A stretch of DNA of 64,000 nt from Azorinus chamasolen (taxonomy: Eukaryota > Mollusca > Bivalvia > Cardiida > Solecurtidae), in NCBI GenBank assembly GCA_963576725.1, contig OY755240.1, positions 37,226,629-37,290,628 of the forward strand. The letters are read 5' to 3'. The position numbers were made by a program, and so were the translations under genes. The first letter of the stretch is position 1. Every line of letters begins with the position of its first letter. The notes under the pieces were generated by a model. It worked only from the letters and a program-made list of their open reading frames with translations. It had not been told where the DNA came from and did no database searches. This document shows positions 12,075 through 23,961 of the stretch, in pieces.

Positions 12075-12966
12075 CAGTAAAACTTGACCTAACGGTCACC
12101 TTAAATGAACGGTCACCTCGTCTTAACGGTCAGTTTGAAATCCCCCCGACGAAAATCAGTCTATAATGCACCTGTTTTAGACGGTCACCTTCCCTCCGTG
12201 GCCAGCGGCCACCATATTTCACCCCAAACCCTATATTTCGACCCCATTAGACGGCCAACAGACAGCCTGGCGGCCAGATTGAAATGTGTGAAAACCCAAT
12301 ACACAGCCAGCTGACATATGTTAAAATTGAGACTACCCATCGTAACTTTCCGACATTACGGAAATCGCTGATCCAAATATTATGACCGCTTCGGAAACTT
12401 CCGTTGTGTCGGGGAAGTGCATAGATTGGCCGCTTCGATGTTTTTCGTTATGTCGGAAGTGAACGAAATAAACCAAGCGTTGACCTTGGCCTTAGGGCAA
12501 GATCATGATCGATGGCCTGATAATCCTTTCAACTCCTTTACCTGTTAAATATGCAAATATGGGAGTGTTGAGAAGTTTGTCGGCACGTTACCGAATCAAA
12601 AGAGATAACATCAAAACAAAATATTCATGCCTTTTCCAAACGTAAGTTCCTCATGTTAGAGAATCGAGTGAAGTGTAGACATGTACATATTTGTATTTCC
12701 GGATGTGTCGAATGATTCTGCCTGATGTTTGTTTTTACTTTTGTGCATGCAATTTACAGTACATGTTGTATTTTACCTTTATTTACAAGGATAAAATACA
12801 TAATCTTTTGGAATAAAGCATTAAAGTACATGTAGATATATTTTGCGTTTGTCTGACCAAACAGAAAAATCTCCCAAAATATCCACCCCTCGATTAAGTG
12901 GTCACCTTGCTTAAACGGTTAATTTGGCCGCTTCCCTTGACTGGCCGCTTAACACAGGTTTTACTG
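12075..12966. mobile_element. Tigger/pogo-like non-autonomous DNA transposon
   Basis: The left end CAGTAAAACTTGACCTAACGG and right end ...CCGCTTAACACAGGTTTTACTG form short inverted repeats, each flanked by TA (12073-12074 and 12967-12968). CAGTRAAACCT-type ends with TA duplications are typical of the Tigger/pogo branch of Tc1/mariner. Repeated ACGGTCACC and GGCCGCTT words lie near the ends. No transposase frame is present in 892 bp. Confidence 0.8.
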
Positions 12967-13151
12967 TAATATAATATCCATTACAATAAACAAGTTAATG
13001 TTGTATTGCTATGCAATACATGAGTCCCACCCCACCCCCAAGATTAAAAAACAACCTCCTCTGACCCACCCACCCATGCCGTAGTTGACCATGGTATAAA
13101 CATGACCAACCTGAATGGTATTTGTAAAAATCATAAGAAAATCAATATGAA

Positions 13152-13375
13152 ACAAGAGGGCCATGATGGCCCTGATATCACTCACAAAACAATCAGAGGA
13201 AATGATGGCCCTGATATCACTCACAAAACAATCAGAGGAAAACTGACCACCCCTGGGGCAGGGCTTCATTTGAACCAAGGGGCATAATTCATATATTTTT
13301 TGTAGAAGACCTCAAGATGATGCTATTTGCCAAATATGAAAGCTGAGAAACTTCCAGTTTAAGAGGTGATTTCTA
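13152..13375 (+). mobile_element. HINE-like family 1 fragment with duplicated head
   Basis: The head ACAAGAGGGCCATGATGGCC is followed by TGATATCACTCAC. A 40-bp piece (ATGATGGCCC...CAATCAGAGGA) is repeated at 13162 and 13202. One unit follows and the rest is missing. Confidence 0.7.
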
Positions 13376-13464
13376 ATTAGCACACACTTTGGATTCTGAT
13401 CTGATGCATATGTGAACTTCATATGTGGTTTGTACAAGAGAGTTAATTGTAAGACTGATATGCA

Positions 13465-13662
13465 TCAACCCTTCCTTCCATAAATGCACCTTTCTATGCC
13501 TCTGTAATAGTCACTTTATGAAACTATCGTGATATATATTTATCACAATGGTTTCAAATCTACACAATTCTGAAATTTTCCTTTTCTCTAATTAATGCTC
13601 ATTTTAGGTATATTTATTCAAAGAGGTAGGATCTATAAATAGCCTATGAGGGAATGGGTTAA
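13465..13662 (-). mobile_element. TTAA-type hairpin MITE (family TTAACCCATT), reversed
   Basis: The right end reads GAGGGAATGGGTTAA; the left end is worn (TCAACCCTTCCTTCCAT). It shares TATTTATCACAATGGTTTCAA and ATTCAAAGAGGTAGGATC with copies at 16226 and 36957, in the opposite direction. TTAA-bounded ends suggest the piggyBac superfamily, by inference only. Confidence 0.65.
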
Positions 13663-14262
13663 AAACAGTGTGAACAGACAATAATTCTGAAGCAGACAAC
13701 ATAACAGTGAACAGGAACTTGACCTCTCCAATAATTTCATAACACGATCTGGCGCAAGGAGTCACAGATAAAGGGAAACCTTTTAGACTGTAGAAGTCTA
13801 TTATAAAGTATAACCCACAGGGCAGAACTATGATATTAACAAAATTTATAAAGATATACTAACTTACTAAGTAAATCTATACACAAAATATCTAAGCTCT
13901 GGGACTTGTAGTTTTTGACAAGTAGATTTTTAGAGCTTTCCCTATGCCTATAACTTAAGTGAACCCAGCACTATGCTAAAGAAACAACAATCTGCTTCAA
14001 ACTAGAGATATGAGAAACTGGCGGCATTTTCTCCGATTTTTTATTCCAGATTCAAGCCAGTCTCCATTAGCTAACATTTAGCCATAGTTATACAAGTTTA
14101 TTGAACCAGGAAAACCCATCCATAGTCATAACTGACCTGCAATTACTGCTAGTCAATATGCTTATGGCTGGTCACTTCCTTTTCAAAGGCCCTGTACCCT
14201 TCGCCTGCTGCTAATCCCCATATTTACAAGAAAATATTACATCAGCTTTTGCATTTATAATA
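13663..14262 (+). other. fragment of the family 1 cargo unit plus unassigned intron
   Basis: Positions 13663-13990 resemble parts of 34410-34620 and 38200-38300 (GTGTGAACA..CAATTCTGAAGCAGA, ACAGGGCAG...ACTATGATATTAACAAAA). Nothing is recognised from about 14000 to 14262. Confidence 0.45.
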
Positions 14263-14267
14263 GCCTT

Positions 14268-14345
14268 TGCAAACAGTCTGGATCAAGTCTGAATCCACAT
14301 GAGATACAAAGTAACTTGGCATCTCATCAGGGTCCAAACTGTTTT
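14268..14345. repeat. dispersed dyad hairpin
   Basis: GCAAACAGTCTGGATC at the left and CATCAGGGTCCAAACTGTTT at the right form an imperfect inverted repeat of the class found throughout the window. Confidence 0.5.
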
Positions 14346-14470
14346 TCACTCTGACATTTGGTTTTGAAAAGATAAGGAAGAAAACAATTTTTGGAGCAGA
14401 CAACATTATTTGCATACATTAATTGCTGAGAGTGCACAGGGTTTGGAGTAGATTATGCTGAACAGCATTT

Positions 14471-14546
14471 CGAGGGCTTGGTGCAAAACTATTCTAACTC
14501 CTTCACTAAAGTGAAGGAGTTAGAATAGTTTTCCACCAAGCCCTCG
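14471..14546. repeat. 76-bp near-perfect palindrome
   Basis: Two 37-base arms (CGAGGGCTTGGTG...CTTCACT and its inverse) flank a 2-base centre. I find one mismatch, in GGTGC versus CCACC. Confidence 0.95.
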
Positions 14547-14552
14547 ATTTGC

Positions 14553-14815
14553 TTACCTGCATACAGTACAAGCCTCGCGGACTTTTTGTTTTCCGCGGCC
14601 CATCGCAATTTTATCCAACGCGGACACGGGTATTTTTGTCCGCGCTGATATGCGGTCTTCCGCAATCGAGCGCGGGTTGTGATGGGTCCGCGCTGGTCCC
14701 TCCACAGGGGCACTCGTCGCCGGGCGCGATCGTTATCACCGCAGGTCGCGGTGGTATCATCGTGGACCACTGTGTACCACTGCGGATCACGCTGGACCTT
14801 ACCTGGATTGATATT
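14553..14815 (+). repeat. GC-rich GTCCGCG repeat element, copy 1
   Basis: Begins ACAGTACAAGCCTCGCGGAC with TTTTTGTTTTCCGCGG. Contains several CGCGGAC/GTCCGCG words in otherwise AT-rich intron. Related in inverted orientation to 25495-25717. Its overlapping open frames are non-coding by appearance. Confidence 0.6.
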
Positions 14816-16150
14816 TATATCCTTTTCATCCTTTTATATCCATTTTCACGACTTATCTTTCTCTTTACAAGTACATACAAATATATACATCCACATTTTG
14901 CAAAATTGATATGAAATGTATGAAATAAAACACTCGAGAAATGGTTCGTTTAGACTAATTCCAAACCGAAACTGTTCTGCATTCGGCAAACACAAATTAA
15001 TTCATCCATTATTTTTGGCGCGTTTGATTGTACTGGAATATAACCTGTCCGTGAATTGTCTGATTCGTTTCTGCATAATATGGGTGCGATATTCTAGTAT
15101 GCTTTCTATTTCAATTATTTGTTGTTCAATACGTAAGATGTTTTATATAGAAACACGGAACACCCGTTAAACACAAAACACACACACAATAAGTTACTAG
15201 GTTGTATAACTTGTATCAGGTTTGCATACGTTTGTGCTCATTGTTAATGAATTCATCTTCATTTCGACTCTATGTTTTAGGTTCCAATTCTAATTCCCAA
15301 TCGATTTTGTTTTCAGTTTCACATCAGTGTAAATTTTAATTATCAGAAATCTACTGGAAACGACCAACAAAACCTATTGATTCTGTTATGAGAATAGTCC
15401 TGACTGGTCTTCTTATGATTTCTGTATAGATCTACATGTATATAAATATTGTTCTGGCAGACGAAATAATTGAGGGATTTTATTTACTAATACATCTAAT
15501 ATCAATTCAGCCAGGTGAGTTGTAAAGTTAGAAGTTTTCTCCATTATTTAGTCTTGGTTCGGCAGCTTAAATGTACGTTTTAACCAGTTTCAATAGCCAT
15601 TCGAATAATACTTGTATGGTTGTTTTATTACCCTTGTGCTTAATATTTTACTGTGTACAAATGTACCTGTGTACATGTTTTGTCTTTCTGCTTGATGTAC
15701 ATGTACTGCATGTTTAGATTCTGCTCAATCGATTCACTGCCATGATGTACCTGCATCCTATGGATTAAAAAAGATAATCCATTTTTTTTCTAAAAACGTA
15801 GATATAGATGTAAACCAGTTTTTGGTTCTGGTTTGATAATGAGATATTGGACGTCTGGTCTAGATCTAAAGTGTTGTTAATGTCTTGGCAACCGAATTCT
15901 GGGAGTGAAGGGGCATACGAATTAAATTAATCAATGTTATTAAAGAAGCGTATACAGTATGTACATGGTTTATCAAACCACGGACCTCGTACACCCACAT
16001 TCTTTCGTTAAACGGATATGTCTAAACCAACGTGTCGCCTGCTTAAATTCCATGACCTATTCCTTATTTAGAAATAGATCACAATTTCCCCATTGTAAGT
16101 TGTATTTACTATTAAAGTCTTCCATGTCAAACTTGAAAACTCTAATGTTT
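14816..16150. other. intronic DNA, nothing recognised
   Basis: AT-rich. Short open frames resemble no known protein, and no repeat structure is evident apart from runs of A and T. Confidence 0.6.
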
Positions 16151-16206
16151 GCAAACAGTTTGGATCCTGATCAGACGCCGCGTCTGATAAGGATCCAAAC
16201 CATTTG
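16151..16206. repeat. dispersed dyad hairpin
   Basis: GTTTGGATCCTGATCAGACGC is followed directly by GCGTCTGATAAGGATCCAAAC. This is one of the most symmetrical members of the class. Confidence 0.85.
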
Positions 16207-16225
16207 ACACTTATATTAAAGTTTC

Positions 16226-16468
16226 TTAAGACCATTCCTCCATACATGTAGGCTCAATTTGGATCCAACCTCTTTGAATAAATCTACCGAAAAGGAGCAT
16301 TAAGTAGATAAAATTATTGTTTTTAGAATTTTGTAATTTGAAACCATTGTGTTAAATAGAGCATATACTCCTATACGTGTAGGAGCAAATGCTCTTTTTA
16401 TCACATTGGTTTCAACAGGTGACCTTTACAGAGGCGTAGAAAGGAGTATTTATGGAGGAAAGGGTTAA
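16226..16468 (+). mobile_element. TTAA-type hairpin MITE (family TTAACCCATT)
   Basis: Bounded by TTAA at 16226 and GGGTTAA at 16468. The central dyad GAGCATATACTCCTA...TAGGAGCAAATGCTC is flanked by GAAACCATTGTG/CACATTGGTTTC arms. Homologous to 36957-37165. Confidence 0.7.
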
Positions 16469-16654
16469 GTAAAAAACTATCATAATTTTTTTATAAAGAA
16501 AAGTAGATGAAACATGTAAGCAGACAATGATTTGACAGTGACTATTTTAGTGGATTATTACGTCATAATGACAATGAAGGGGTTTATAGCATACAGTACA
16601 GATTACAGCAAACACCTCCTTTCAACAACACTTTAAATGAATCCCCAAAACTTA

Positions 16655-17330
16655 CAGTGGAACCTCTCTACATCGATACATGTACAAATAAAATGTCTGT
16701 TTTAAGACAGGTGGCAGATTAATGCAGGATAAAAGTACTTTTGTCCTGCATTAAGCGGTCACTTGTATTCAAAAGATCCCAGGTATTCCTTACTGGGTTG
16801 TCTCTTGAGAGAGAGTTGCCATGAAACTCCGATGAGCAACAACCTCTCTACAACGACAATACAGAAGTTTATATCTCCCAGAGTGTTGCTTTGCAGAGGT
16901 TATACTGTAGTTATCATTTATTAATAAATACGTACAGCAAAATATATATCTCATCCATGTACGCCAACTTTCTTTCTTTTTAAAAGCATATTTCTTAATT
17001 TAAATGCCAATTTCTAGTTTTAAAGTAAGCCGGTGGTCTAATATTCGATGCGTTAAAAATGTAACTGCCCCTGATAATAACAAAATTACTGCAAAACCTT
17101 ATAAAACGAACCCTGTGACCATACCGAGAAAATGACCTGATTAGAGAGGTTCTCAAACCGGTATAGCGAAGTAAAATAACAATTCAAAACAGTTGAATTG
17201 GCTGTCATTTAAAAAAGGTGGTAACTAAACACAGGATACATGTAGCTCCAATATCGGTTTAGAAAGATTATCGGTTAAGGGGCGGCGATTGTAAACAACC
17301 ATTCTTAAAAATGTTGATTTGACGATCGTT
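16655..17330 (+). mobile_element. Tigger/pogo-like remnants
   Basis: ACAGTGGAACCTCTCTAC at 16658 is a typical pogo-like end. AGGTGGCAGATTAATGCAGG and CTGCATTAAGCGGTCACTTGT are shared with the MITE at 23501. A second piece near 17140-17290 has GAGAGGTTCTC and GGTTTAGAAAG.TTATCGGTTAAGG. No intact right end was found. Confidence 0.4.
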
Positions 17331-17743
17331 TAAAACAGATGACAGCTAATTGCAGATTGAAGTAATTTAGAAAGCTCCTTACTCTTTCTGCATTACCGAT
17401 TTCCTGTGTAATCAACCGTCCGTTTTTAGAACAATGTAGGTATTTTCTTTTTTATCCTTTGCGAGCAAGTAGAGCAAGTAAAATAAAATAAAATTTGAAG
17501 GGACAAATGTCAGCCCTATCCTCCCATGCCCAAATAGGAGAACAAATGTCCTAGAGAGAAAATGTCCGTATACCGAAGGGTAGATACAATGTACAACAAG
17601 AAGCTGGAATGAATCGGCCTTCAGGAACGCCCTATACATAACTAGCTGAACTTTGGAAAAAAAGATCCCATGATCTGACCTTTCTTTGAAATGGAAGACA
17701 TTCTTATTTATGTGTTGGACATGCCTCATATGTCGAATAGGGG

Positions 17744-17865
17744 TACACTCAAAAACCCTTTACTACAAAAGCTCCTCATCTAAAAGCCCCTCACTACAGA
17801 AGCCCCTCGATCAAAAGCCCCTCACTAAAATGGCCAAGGCTTACAAAAGTCCCCCACTATTTTTG
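17744..17865 (+). repeat. degenerate ~16-bp tandem repeat
   Basis: Variants of AAAAGCCCCTCACTAC repeat about seven times. Confidence 0.7.
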
Positions 17866-17897
17866 TTAATTAATCATTACACTCCAAATATTTGGAC

Positions 17898-18375
17898 AAA
17901 GTGGACCAAAATCAAAATTACAGCTATCTGGATCTACCCTGTTTGCTGAATGACCAGTTTATAAAGATTCATTAAGTAAGGTAATTAGCACACTCTATAC
18001 TTATAAAAGTAAACATTGTAGATCACAAGGAGGAGATTCCTTATATTTATTTCAAACAGGGTAGACCCAAATCAAATCTAAAGCTATATGATCTAGTTCA
18101 ACCATGTTAGCTTTGTGACAGTTAATATAGATCCAATAGCTATGGATGATGTAATATTAGCCATATTATTTATAAATTATTATAATATTACCCCAATTAA
18201 CTTAAACACAAACTTTTTCCATTTTCTAATTCCTTAACTTTCTTAAATTTCAAACAGAGTAGACCAAAATCAAAATACTGAGCAATCTGATCTGGATCTA
18301 CCCTGTTTGCTCAATGACAAGCTTATAAAGATTCGTTAAGTAAGGTAATTAGAACACTCCTTTTAAAAGTACACT
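17898..18375 (+). repeat. duplicated ~120-bp segment, 360 bp apart
   Basis: 17898-18018 and 18258-18375 share GACCAAAATCAAAAT, TGGATCTACCCTGTTTGCT and AAGTAAGGTAATTAG. The intervening DNA is AT-rich with no feature. Confidence 0.75.
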
Positions 18376-20066
18376 TAACATAAGAAAAAATGATTAATAA
18401 ACACGATTTAGCACTGCTGGCAGCAGACACCTAATTTGCTTTAAAATCAATTTCCCAACCCTTCTCTTCTTATATAAACGGCTTCACGCGCGTTTGCAAA
18501 TAGAGTAGATCCAGATCGGACAGTTCCTGTAAGAGCTGTCTGATCAGGTTCTGCTCTGTTTGCTTGCGAAAGTTTGTTGATCTAATCCTAATTGATCTGT
18601 CAGAGCTAATGATCGATCTATTTGAAAAGTTAACATTGTGAAAAAAGCCTTTAGATCTTCTTCATGAATATTCTTGTAAGAAATAATGATTTAATTGGAG
18701 AGTTAATGATATGTGAGCACATGCTATGGCAGTAATTGTAACCAGACCTACCGGTATATTATTTCTTAAGCAAATCGACAAGAACCTGATCAGAAACTCT
18801 CTGATCTTGATCTACTCTGTTTGTAAATTTGTTTCAATACGTTTGATCTGGGTCTACTATGTTTGCATTGGTATAAACAGGCACATGGAATGAAGGGTTT
18901 ATATTCGTGAAGTGATTTACTGACACATATTTTTTCATAAGGGAAATAGTTTATCATAAATATGATCCTTTTGCAATTTTTGAACATGGACAATTTTGAC
19001 CATAAATCCATAGGAAAAAAGTCATTCTGGATTACTGTAATTTACGGAATTGTTCATTGGATGCGTTTTATAATTATAGTTTTACTGATTATTACCTACA
19101 TTTTGCCCAAAACTAACTTTGAGGCACCATGACCGCAATGATTGATTCTTTTGACAAGTTACCACAGCTACATAAAGGAATGCAACAATACGTAATATAC
19201 AGGAAGCGGGTTTTATGGCCTTGCAATAATCATTGTCCCCTGTTCGGTATTTGACAAAAGGCCACTATGATAACTGACATCTGGAGACTGACCCTGCATG
19301 GGGCATTTCGTGTGTAATATGGCTTAGTACAATATGGCCTAAGGCCATTTAACACATTCATTCATACATGCATAGAGAAATTCTACTGGCTATGTTTACT
19401 GTTGTTTCCATATACATGTAATACAAACCATAATTAAATTGCACATACGAGTATACTGTAAAATTATGATAAAGAAAAATGTAGTAACAGTTTTAATGTG
19501 TTGACAATATTTTTTTATAGACATTTTTATTTGTAGTGGGTCCAGTCATTTAAACATAATTCACAAGCTTCAGAAACATGAATATATTAAAAAAAATTAG
19601 TCATTCTTCAAGACTGACAACCATTTATTATCAAGATCCACCTTTTCTCATTTTCCCAACAAAATACATATTTTGGTAGTTCAACCTTTACTCGATTTCC
19701 AGAAAGTAATGCATCATTTTTAGTATTGCAAATATTAAAGTAAAATAAATAAATAAATAATTTTCTATTTTTCTGCATTTTGGTGGAATTTCTTTGTTTT
19801 TCTAAAGTACGTACATTTATACATAGTACTATGTTACTTAACGAGAACGTCCCATTTCATCTGAACCCACTTTGCCTAAATATGAAATCCATCTAAAGTT
19901 GTCTGGTTCTGTCTAAAAGTTGTTTGGACCCAACTCATGGGCGGGACCCAAATGGTCCCTCTGATCTGAATCTACACTATTTGCTAATGGTCTTGGTTCT
20001 AACCTCATCCTCTTTTTAAATTATAGTTTATGAATAGTGTTAATTCACTGACAGGTAAAGTAAGTT
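18376..20066. other. AT-rich intron with scattered dyad hairpins
   Basis: Hairpin-class sequences lie at 18497-18565 (GCAAATAGAGTAGATCCAG...GTTCTGCTCTGTTTGC) and in pieces near 18780-18870 and 19950-19985. No genes or longer elements are recognised. Confidence 0.55.
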
Positions 20067-20275
20067 TTAACCATCCGCTTGCTATTCACGTCAATATACC
20101 TGTAAATAGTGAAAACCTGCAGGAGTTGTCTCGAATCACCGCTGTCTCATCAGGGTCTGCACTATTTACAAGTTGATTTACAGCAGTGATTGCACAGTCA
20201 AATACGTGTACACAGCGAAACTATATGTAATTATACAACAGGGCATGGGTAAAATTCAAGAGAAGGTTTAAGATT
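20067..20275. mobile_element. possible TTAA-type MITE (CGCTTGCTATTCACGTC)
   Basis: Starts TTAACCATCCGCTTGCTATT. The same sequence, inverted, ends the element at 55469-55662. Includes a CTCATCAGGGTCTGCACT hairpin arm. The right end is uncertain. Confidence 0.4.
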
Positions 20276-20477
20276 AACAAATTAAAAAGTATGTGTTTAA
20301 TTTTAAGTATCGTTGTATTCCACACCTAAAATAAACATCACACCCCATAAATAGTTTCCCCTACTCGATAAACTAAGTGTCACTTTCTATGGCTAATCCA
20401 TGGACGTAATGTCTGGAAAAGTGTGAAAATAATTTGGGTATTTATAGAAACTTAGTAGTCGGATTTGATCTAATTTT

Positions 20478-21320
20478 GTAAGCAAACAGAACAGACCCTA
20501 ATTAAACGGTTCCTGTAGGCTCTGATCTGGATCTACTCTGTTTGCAGAGGCGTTAATTTAAAGGAAAAGGTTAAGTTTCTGTGTACATTCCTCCCTCTCA
20601 ATGGGATCCCTGACAGGCGAGCATCACAAGTGACGTCACGCAAGGGAGATAATCATGTATCGATTTTCAAAATACACGGTTCGCGGTACAATAAAAACTC
20701 GATTTAAATCAAAACTAGATAAACACGGTAAGAATTTTCTAAAGCTTAGTGTTTAACTAACTGTACACTATCAGAATTTGACGAAACCCCGATCTGTTTA
20801 CTTGACCTTTAAATGATAAGACTCAGATCAGATTTCTTAAATAAAAGCTGTTTGACCAGGAGTCTGCTCTGTTTGCTTATCCCTTTACCATATATAAACA
20901 ATGTCCATGCCTTTGCAAACAGAGTAGACCAAGATCTGAAGGTGCCTATTGGAGTCGTATGATCGGGGCCAGCTCTGTTTACTTGTGAAATTATATAAGA
21001 TCTGACTCTACATTTTCTACAAGTACCAAGAAAAGTCATGGACCGCGTACATACACCATTATAAAAATCAACTTATAAATAGCATGATGTCATCTTTTCC
21101 GACATAAATATTAAACAGGGAAATGGTTGAAACCCACCGACAACCAAACTTTAGGTTACACTTCAGCTAGAGATCCGCACGTCTGACATGACCCGGCAAC
21201 AGAAGTAAAAATTCTGAGAGCATCGACGCTTTTCACGTGCTTGCAAACAGAGTAGACACGGATACGATGGCTCTTATAAAAACCGTCTGATCAGGGTATT
21301 CTCTGTTTGCTTATGAATTT
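20478..21320. repeat. cluster of dyad hairpins in AT-rich intron
   Basis: Members at 20479-20546, 20855-20880 (half), 20912-20980 and 21241-21313 have GCAAACAGAGTAGA on the left and CTCTGTTT(GC) on the right. The rest of this stretch shows no gene. Confidence 0.6.
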
Positions 21321-21419
21321 ATGTTGAATCTAACTCTATAGTTTTGTTCCAATACCAAATAAGCCTCAGTACATAAGCTATTTTAAAAATAAATTTAATA
21401 AATATTCATGATATCGGTA

Positions 21420-21632
21420 TTTCGGTTTACGGACATTTGCCTCCCGGACACTTGCCCCCGGACCTTTGCCCCCTATTTGGGGCCTTAAAAAAGGGATAAA
21501 ATATAATTTTGAAAAAAGGGTGGCATTTTTTCCAGTGGCATTATATTCCAATGGCATTTTTCCAAATCAGGGTGGCATTTTTTCCAGTGGCATTTTTTCC
21601 AGTGGCATTTTTTTTCCAGTGGCATTTTTCCG
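21420..21632 (+). repeat. short tandem repeats of ~15 bp
   Basis: Three CGGAC.TTTGCCCCC units at 21431-21475 and about six GTGGCATTTTTTCCA units at 21519-21632. The open frame through them is repetitive and not a gene. Confidence 0.8.
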
Positions 21633-22470
21633 TACACCGCATTAAGCAGTCACTTGCCTTTGAAAATGATACACTAACACTAATTCGATGTTTTTACGCG
21701 GAAACAAAATTTAGTCGATTTTTATTTTAAAAGAAGACAGAAGGAAACCCGGTAAGAAAACAAAAAAACATTTTTAAAAGCAAATTCTTTCAGCATAATA
21801 AATGTAGGTAACTTGGACATTCTCTATAGGACCCTGAAAGTTTAAAAAGATAAAAAAAAAATGCAGATCAACCCTTAGCCCGCCGAGCGTGGCTTCCTTA
21901 ATATTTACAAACAGTTTGTATACTGAACAGATGATGAGTTCCCCAGAGTGTTACTAGGGTCAAATATGTCTGACTCTCATTTTTCTGTTTGTTTTCAACG
22001 AACTAAAGCAATGCTTATTTCATTTATTTTGCAGACTACATTTTTTAAGCGGACGATAATTCAGTATAATGGGGGTCAAATGTTTTGGTCATACATTAAA
22101 ACAATGATCGCTTTGCGTGCTCTACAATGTACGGAAACTACCTTGGTGTTTCAGCGCAGGGGGGTCATTGATTTATGGTCATCATTGTGTTAATTATTTG
22201 GTCATCAATAAAGTTCCGACAACTTTAAAGAAAGACTATCGGGTATTTCCGCTCTTTTGCTACTATCAAGATGTCACAGCTCATTGGTTCAGTATCTTTA
22301 AGACCCACCCATTGAAAAGACATAATCCAATCAACTGTCACCTATAGGCGTGTCAATCACCAATAATTGATATTGCTCTTCATAATTGATGAGCGGCCAT
22401 CTATATTTCCCACAATATTAAATATAGAATGAATGGGTATTATGTATTCAAAATTTCTTCATATTGTACT
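21633..22470. other. intronic DNA, nothing recognised
   Basis: AT-rich. Overlapping short open frames at 21948-22347 resemble no protein I know. Confidence 0.5.
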
Positions 22471-22718
22471 TTAACCCTTTCCCTCATATGAACATGTTTT
22501 CACGCAATTGCAAACAGAGAAGGGTCTTCTCTGACCTCTTAGAGGAGCCGTCTGATCAGGGTCTACTCTGTTTGCTAATAGAATTTGATAGATATATTTC
22601 TTTGCTTTGTTAAATAGCTGCAATGTCCCCCTTCCATATTTCATTTATAACTATTTTTGTCCATGAATATTCAGTAAGTATTGAAATTTTGAATAAACAT
22701 AGTACAGGGAAATGTTAA
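22471..22718 (+). mobile_element. TTAA-type hairpin MITE (family TTAACCCTTTCC)
   Basis: TTAA at both ends, left end TTAACCCTTTCCCTCATAT, worn right end AACATAGTACAGGGAAATGTTAA. It contains a GCAAACAGAG...GATCAGGGTCTACTCTGTTTGC dyad and a TGTCCATGAATATTCAGTA core. Other copies are at 24827, 26250, 28475, 32166, 33358, 45437 and, reversed, 45889. Confidence 0.78.
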
Positions 22719-23048
22719 ATAAAACAATCTCTATAAGCTTGAAATAATAATTGATGTCGGTGAGGGTTTGACGTTAGGTTTAAAACCAGTCAATGTTATT
22801 TTACATGTAAGTATTATTTTAAGAAATTGTTAATACAAGATATCCATCCATGCTATCAGATCGGACAAGGCCTTATAGACCAGTTATATTGAATTTGTCT
22901 GTTGTTGTCGTGGAGACATAGCATGCTACGAGCACCTGTGAATCAATACAGGGGCACTGTATTAAAATGAAATATTTATCATGTTTTAGACTTTGTTATT
23001 GTCTGATACATTGATATGCAATCACAAGGCCAGAAGGGACGTCAAAAT

Positions 23049-23078
23049 CTCTCTCTCTCCGTCTCTCCCTCTCTCTCC

Positions 23079-23145
<67 letters not shown>
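23049..23145. repeat. (CT)n microsatellite
   Basis: Nearly pure CT with a few CCGTCT interruptions. The open frames on both strands are artefacts of the repeat. Confidence 0.98.
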
Positions 23146-23152
<7 letters not shown>

Positions 23153-23500
23153 CATATGGTTCCTTTCGTATTTAAACCCGTTATAATGGCCACCTCGTTA
23201 TACCAGCACAATGTCTGGGAACAAACACCTCAGTTGTAACAAGGGTTCACTGTAGTTAGCCAGTCTGGCATTATCTCTTTCCATACTGCTGATGACTTTG
23301 TGCAAATTGTCCAGTTTAAATCTGCATGACAAGCCCCGTCATATGATAAGGGGTATCTTCGGCTTCCACACCCAAGAAGAATTCATGACTAAGAACTGCA
23401 TTTGGACATATTCAGTATTCTTCAATTCTAAATTACATGTAATTAGAATAAAGTGTTCTTTTGTGGGGATACTTTCTGTTCATATTTTACATTAATTATA

Positions 23501-23709
23501 CAGTAAAACGTCGACAGATCGAACACTGCAATAAATATCATTATATTTATGTAAGGCAGGTGGTACCTTAATATAGAGTGCAAATCATGTAGAAAGCTCC
23601 TATATAAGCTTTCTGCATGGCTTTCAACCTGCATTAAGCAGTCACTTGTCTAAAAAGGCATCAATGCATTATTAATAAAATTTCAAAATACATGTATCGA
23701 GTTTTACTG
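23501..23709. mobile_element. Tigger/pogo-like MITE, 209 bp
   Basis: CAGTAAAACGTCGACAGATCG at the left and CGAGTTTTACTG at the right, with TA on each side (23499-23500 and 23710-23711). An internal AAAGCTCCTATATAAGCTTT dyad and CTGCATTAAGCAGTCACTTG are shared with 16659-16760. Confidence 0.82.
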
Positions 23710-23740
23710 TAGTTTTTAAAACAGATTTAGGTGCTGCGTG

Positions 23741-23741
23741 C

Positions 23742-23774
<33 letters not shown>

Positions 23775-23920
23775 TCTCTCTCTCCCCCTCTCTCTGTCCG
23801 TCTCTTCCACCTCTTACTCTCCCTCTCTGTCTGTCTGTCTGTGGCTGTCCCTATCTATCTGTCTCTCTGTGTGTCTCTCTTTCTGTCTCTGTCTCTCTGT
23901 GTGTGTGTCTCTCTCCCCCA

Positions 23921-23957
<37 letters not shown>
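23741..23957. repeat. compound CT/CTGT microsatellite
   Basis: CTCTCT tracts interleaved with GTCTGTCTGTCTG and GTGTGTCT segments. Confidence 0.97.

Positions 23958-23961
<4 letters not shown>

Noticed and set aside
14549..14914. 121-codon open frame and overlapping frames
   Set aside because: GC-rich repeat element; a similar peptide at 25654-25938 arises only from the shared repeat sequence.
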